Shown here: piece after piece, positions 61,160 to 64,000 of the stretch
Position numbering within the stretch: position 1 is the stretch's first letter
Layout of the letters: each line of letters begins with the position of its first letter
Assembly (NCBI GenBank): GCA_039881145.1
Contig: JAYKKI010000126.1
Coordinates: 3,014,001-3,078,000, forward strand
Reading direction: 5' to 3'
Length of the DNA: 64,000 nucleotides
Origin: Druceiella hillmani
Taxonomy: Eukaryota; Arthropoda; Insecta; Lepidoptera; Hepialidae
Program-made: the position numbers and the translations under genes
The notes under the pieces: model-generated
Seen by the model: only the letters and a program-made list of their open reading frames with translations
Told to the model about the DNA's origin: nothing
Database searches by the model: none

Positions 61160-61680
61160 AAAATTTGAACGTATAATCTTAGCTTATACTTTTCCCAAAA
61201 ATAACAGACTACAACGTACATAGACGTAATAACAGACTACATTTCCTAAGAACAACAAATTAGAACGTGCAGTCTAAGCTTATACTTTGCTTAAGAATAT
61301 GAAACTACAACGTACACAGACGTAATAACAGACTAATTTTTTTAAGAATAACATACTAGAACGTACAGTTTTAGCTTATACTTGGCTTAAGAATAACAGA
61401 CTATAACGTACACAGACTACATTTTCCAAAGAATAACATATTAGAACGTACAGTCTTAGCTTATACTTTGCCTAAAAATGACATACTACAGCGTACACAG
61501 ACATAATAACAGACTACATTTTCCTGAGAAAAACAGATTAGAACGTACAGTCTTAGCTTATATTTTGCCTAAGAATAAAAAACTACAAAGTACACAGACT
61601 TAATAATAGACAACATTTTTCTAAGAATAACATACTAGAACGAACAGTCTTAGTTTATACTTTGCCTAAGAATAATATAT
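61160..61680. repeat. Tandem array, six copies of a ~97-bp unit
   Basis: The marker cttagcttatact occurs at 61178, 61274, 61370, 61455, 61552 and 61649 (periods 85-97). Shared blocks are aacgtacacagac, taataacagactaca and aagaataacat-ctagaacg. Units differ at many sites, so the array is old. Confidence 0.93.
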
Positions 61681-62059
61681 TAAAATCAGTGCAGGTTTAC
61701 AGTGGAAGAAAAGTTATCACCTGGATAACGATTTTATGGTTAAATTGTAGGCAGGAGCTGCCTTCAATTTAATCTTATCGGGTTCGTGAAGGCGCAAGGG
61801 GAGCGCAACAGTGAGCATTTCTTCTAATATCTATTTCTTATCAACTGCACTATTTCATTTTCCTCTTAAATAGTTGTTATTGCTGCGAAATTGTATATTA
61901 AAGTAAGTTTGCAAATAAAATAAAAAAATTAACTAGTGTTAATGCACGTACACTTTTTGCGGGGCTTTTGTATAAGGTGGTCATATTTCTCTTATACAAT
62001 GTATTTTTTGGCTTACAACGAATATGTTGGCTTGTTTTATAAGTGTTTAGCTACAAGTT
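61681..62059. other. Spacer
   Basis: No supportable feature. Confidence 0.4.
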
Positions 62060-62400
62060 CCAAATTTCATTAGATCGTCTCGCTAACAAACTAAGTCGTC
62101 AACTGATCCAAATTCATTTTCTCCATGATAGCTCTACAATATACACCTCAAAAATTATAGGAAACAGACTGGGTTCTCATCCTCCTTATTCATCCGACAT
62201 TGCGGCTTCTGATTATACTTTTCCATAGCTCAAAGCAATCATTTATGGAATTAAATAATCGATAGTAAGCAAGACTTTCAAGAAGAACTTCTCAAATTTT
62301 CTGAATGGAGTAATCATTCTTTTACTCTGACGGAATATCATCATTGCCTATGATGAGATGTCGCAAGTCACAGATTAGGACGGTGCATGATTAATTTTTT
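62060..62400 (+). pseudogene. 3' part of a decayed mariner transposase
   Basis: The plus frame reads LSRQLIQIHFLHDSSTIYTS, KIIGNRLGSHPPYSSDIAAS, DYTFP and a stop, then after shifts DFQEELLKF. This is the mariner sequence around the second and third catalytic acids (L-H-D-N-A-R-P-H and H-P-P-Y-S-P-D-x-A-P-S-D-Y-H). The NARPH box is degraded to SSTIY. The N-terminal half is not visible upstream. Confidence 0.85.
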
Positions 62401-62939
62401 GTCTGTGATATTTTTATCTTAAAATAACTTGTCTATGTTAGTTAGGGTTTAAAACTTATTAGCCAACCTGATAGATCTATTTGCTACTGCAGGGAAAGTC
62501 TTTGTGGCTTATGTTATTTGAAAAAGCCTTCATTTGACTGTCTAGTTTTGGGTAATCTCCATCTTTTTGTGAACCGACTCTTTCTGCATTAGAATAGGTT
62601 TTATCTGTGATAAACTTGTTAGTAACAATTTCCATTAATGTCAAGTCGTTAAATATTTATAATTGACGTAGTTAATGAATAAACTTTATTGTAATTATTA
62701 ATTTAAATCTCCACCAACCAACAAGGTTATAATTTTTATCGTCGTTCGAAATCACATAGACACAACCAAAAAAAAAACAGCCAATCCACTCTATACAAAA
62801 AAAAACGTGAGTGAGTTTACGCTAACGGCTTAGCGCTCTATGTGCTCAATGTATTTTACGCACATTAAATCAGCAGTAAATCACTATGTCGGCTGAGGTT
62901 GTCACAGCGCACAATTTTGATGGTGCGATTTTCGTCATC
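62401..62939. other. Spacer
   Basis: No recognised feature. Confidence 0.4.
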
Positions 62940-62941
62940 TC

Positions 62942-62990
62942 GTCGATATCGATATATTCGAATGTAACCGAGCCACATTCGAATACATCC
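62942..62990 (+). promoter_or_regulatory. DRE-like motif and small hairpin
   Basis: cgatatcgatata contains TATCGATA, the DREF-binding motif found in many insect housekeeping promoters. It is followed by tattcgaatgt-aaccgagcc-acattcgaata, an 11-bp inverted repeat. It lies about 390 bp upstream of a candidate start codon. Confidence 0.35.
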
Positions 62991-63341
62991 ATAAAATAGG
63001 CAAACGTCTATTGTAAAGTATGGAATTATTTTAAGTTCACGTCGAGTATATATCCTAACGCGTAACTATATTTGTAACATTATTATTGTTTTTTTTTATT
63101 TTCCTAAATAATTATGTACAGGATTCTTACAGATATTTATTGCACTTCTCATTTAAAACTTATAATTAAATGAAAGTATTATTTTTTAAATAAATAAATT
63201 TACGAGCAACAAACAAATATGAGAACCATATCTTAAAGTATATTGTAATATATAAAATCATCACGCTAATGACGAACTGTCAAAACAATAATACCACCAT
63301 AGTAACGACAATAACACGACTGCCATTTTTTTAGGCATCGA

Positions 63342-63401
63342 ATGGAATCTTTGCCAAAATTGCCGAAGATTCGAGAAATGTTATTTGGTGCCGAAATTTG
63401 T
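63342..63401 (+). other. Candidate first coding exon at the right edge (weak)
   Basis: ATG 63342 opens MESLPKLPKIREMLFGAEI. A weak donor, GTATTT, lies at 63400; reading through it gives a 35-residue frame ending in TAA near 63449. The T-rich tract ccatttttttag before the ATG could be an acceptor for a leader intron. A 24-bp tandem duplication (tgtatttttcgcttatatc-) at 63390-63440 disturbs the 3' side. No family is recognised. Confidence 0.25.
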
Positions 63402-63449
63402 ATTTTTCGCTTATATCGAAAATTGTATTTTTCGCTTATATCTACGTAA

Positions 63450-64000
63450 TTTTCAGAGGAATTAATGTAAATTTTAAGTGTAAAATCAACAACGATAATT
63501 CTAAATATTATATAACATATAATTTTGTAACAAAATTTAGGTTTGAAAAGGATACTTTTTTATTATATTTTCTATAATTTCAGATGAGTGATTTTTCCCA
63601 ATGAAATCCCCGCACAGCTATCCTGTCCGTGTATAAAACATTCTTGTGTTTGATTTTAACATTATCCAGATTCCTAATTCTTTGACCTTTTCACCTTATA
63701 AAAATTTGAAAATATTAACATACTATATGTAACTGCACTGCTAATATGTTTTATATACATGTAATACAAAGTCTATCTGTCTTTCTGTCTGTTCGTTTAT
63801 AACTTGACTTTTAAAAGACAGATTTTGAGACAGTTTTCACTATCATAGAAAGTATTTATCCAGGAATATTCTCGTGTGAAATATTAGCGTAGATACAGAG
63901 CTATGTTAATATTAGCGAGGCATATCCTTGAATGCGATTAGATACAAGCCTGAGGATGATGCAACGATAGCGGAAATAGACTCTAAGGAGCGGAAGAAAT
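63450..64000. other. Right-edge sequence without recognised features
   Basis: AT-rich, no open frame or repeat partner in the window. Confidence 0.4.

Overview
This is eukaryotic, AT-rich, intron- and transposon-dominated DNA from an insect. The best guess is a moth or butterfly. At least five decayed stretches carry a retroposon tail that reads roughly 'gtcaagcggtttctg ... gacatagggacggac ... agggttcc ... ggaaccctaa', which I know from lepidopteran genomes. Mariner, hAT-like, piggyBac-like, jockey-like and RTE-like remnants fit the same picture. The organism call is an inference. There is no bacterial gene organisation, CRISPR array, rRNA or recognisable tRNA.

The one well-supported host gene is a C2H2 zinc-finger protein on the minus strand. 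Its first coding exon, a long acidic region without fingers, lies at 21433-22478. Finger exons follow at 17735-17892, 7724-7846 and 1582-1702. Splice phases agree across all three introns (about 3.5, 9.9 and 6.0 kb). The encoded chain is about 482 residues with three complete fingers, and a fourth finger begins as the window is left behind. The introns hold a decayed jockey-type reverse transcriptase, a hAT transposase C-terminus, a hAT-like MITE, a mariner 5' end, a piggyBac-like C-terminus, a 51-bp perfect hairpin and TA microsatellites. A complete 1.9-kb hAT-like element with a perfect 8-bp target duplication sits about 230 bp upstream of the start codon.

From 25 to 56 kb I see no convincing host gene. 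The region holds TIR elements (25780-26672, 39673-40049, 40605-40850), THAP-domain fragments (25179, 53765), a decayed RTE-type fragment (37595-37832, minus), a mariner remnant (48400-49000) and tandem arrays of several periods: 246 bp at 32150, 69 bp at 38095, 129 bp at 40986 and 158 bp at 46568. It also has a 500-bp pyrimidine-rich tract and a series of short, nearly loopless inverted duplications. From about 56.7 kb the start of a second gene on the plus strand is plausible: a TATA box, a possible 5'UTR intron, then a 59-nt coding exon for a signal peptide ending in a GTGAGT donor. A possible third gene start, with a DRE motif upstream, lies near 63.3 kb.

The most unusual item is a three-copy family of about 214-264 bp fold-back elements (15553-15766, 31580-31843, 44312-44568). 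All three share the same left and right ends. Each is flanked by a direct repeat of different sequence and length (11 bp perfect, 14 bp perfect, about 13 bp imperfect), which points to retroposition. The arms contain a string that can be drawn as a hammerhead-like ribozyme core with one extra nucleotide, so a retrozyme-like or Penelope-like origin is worth testing.
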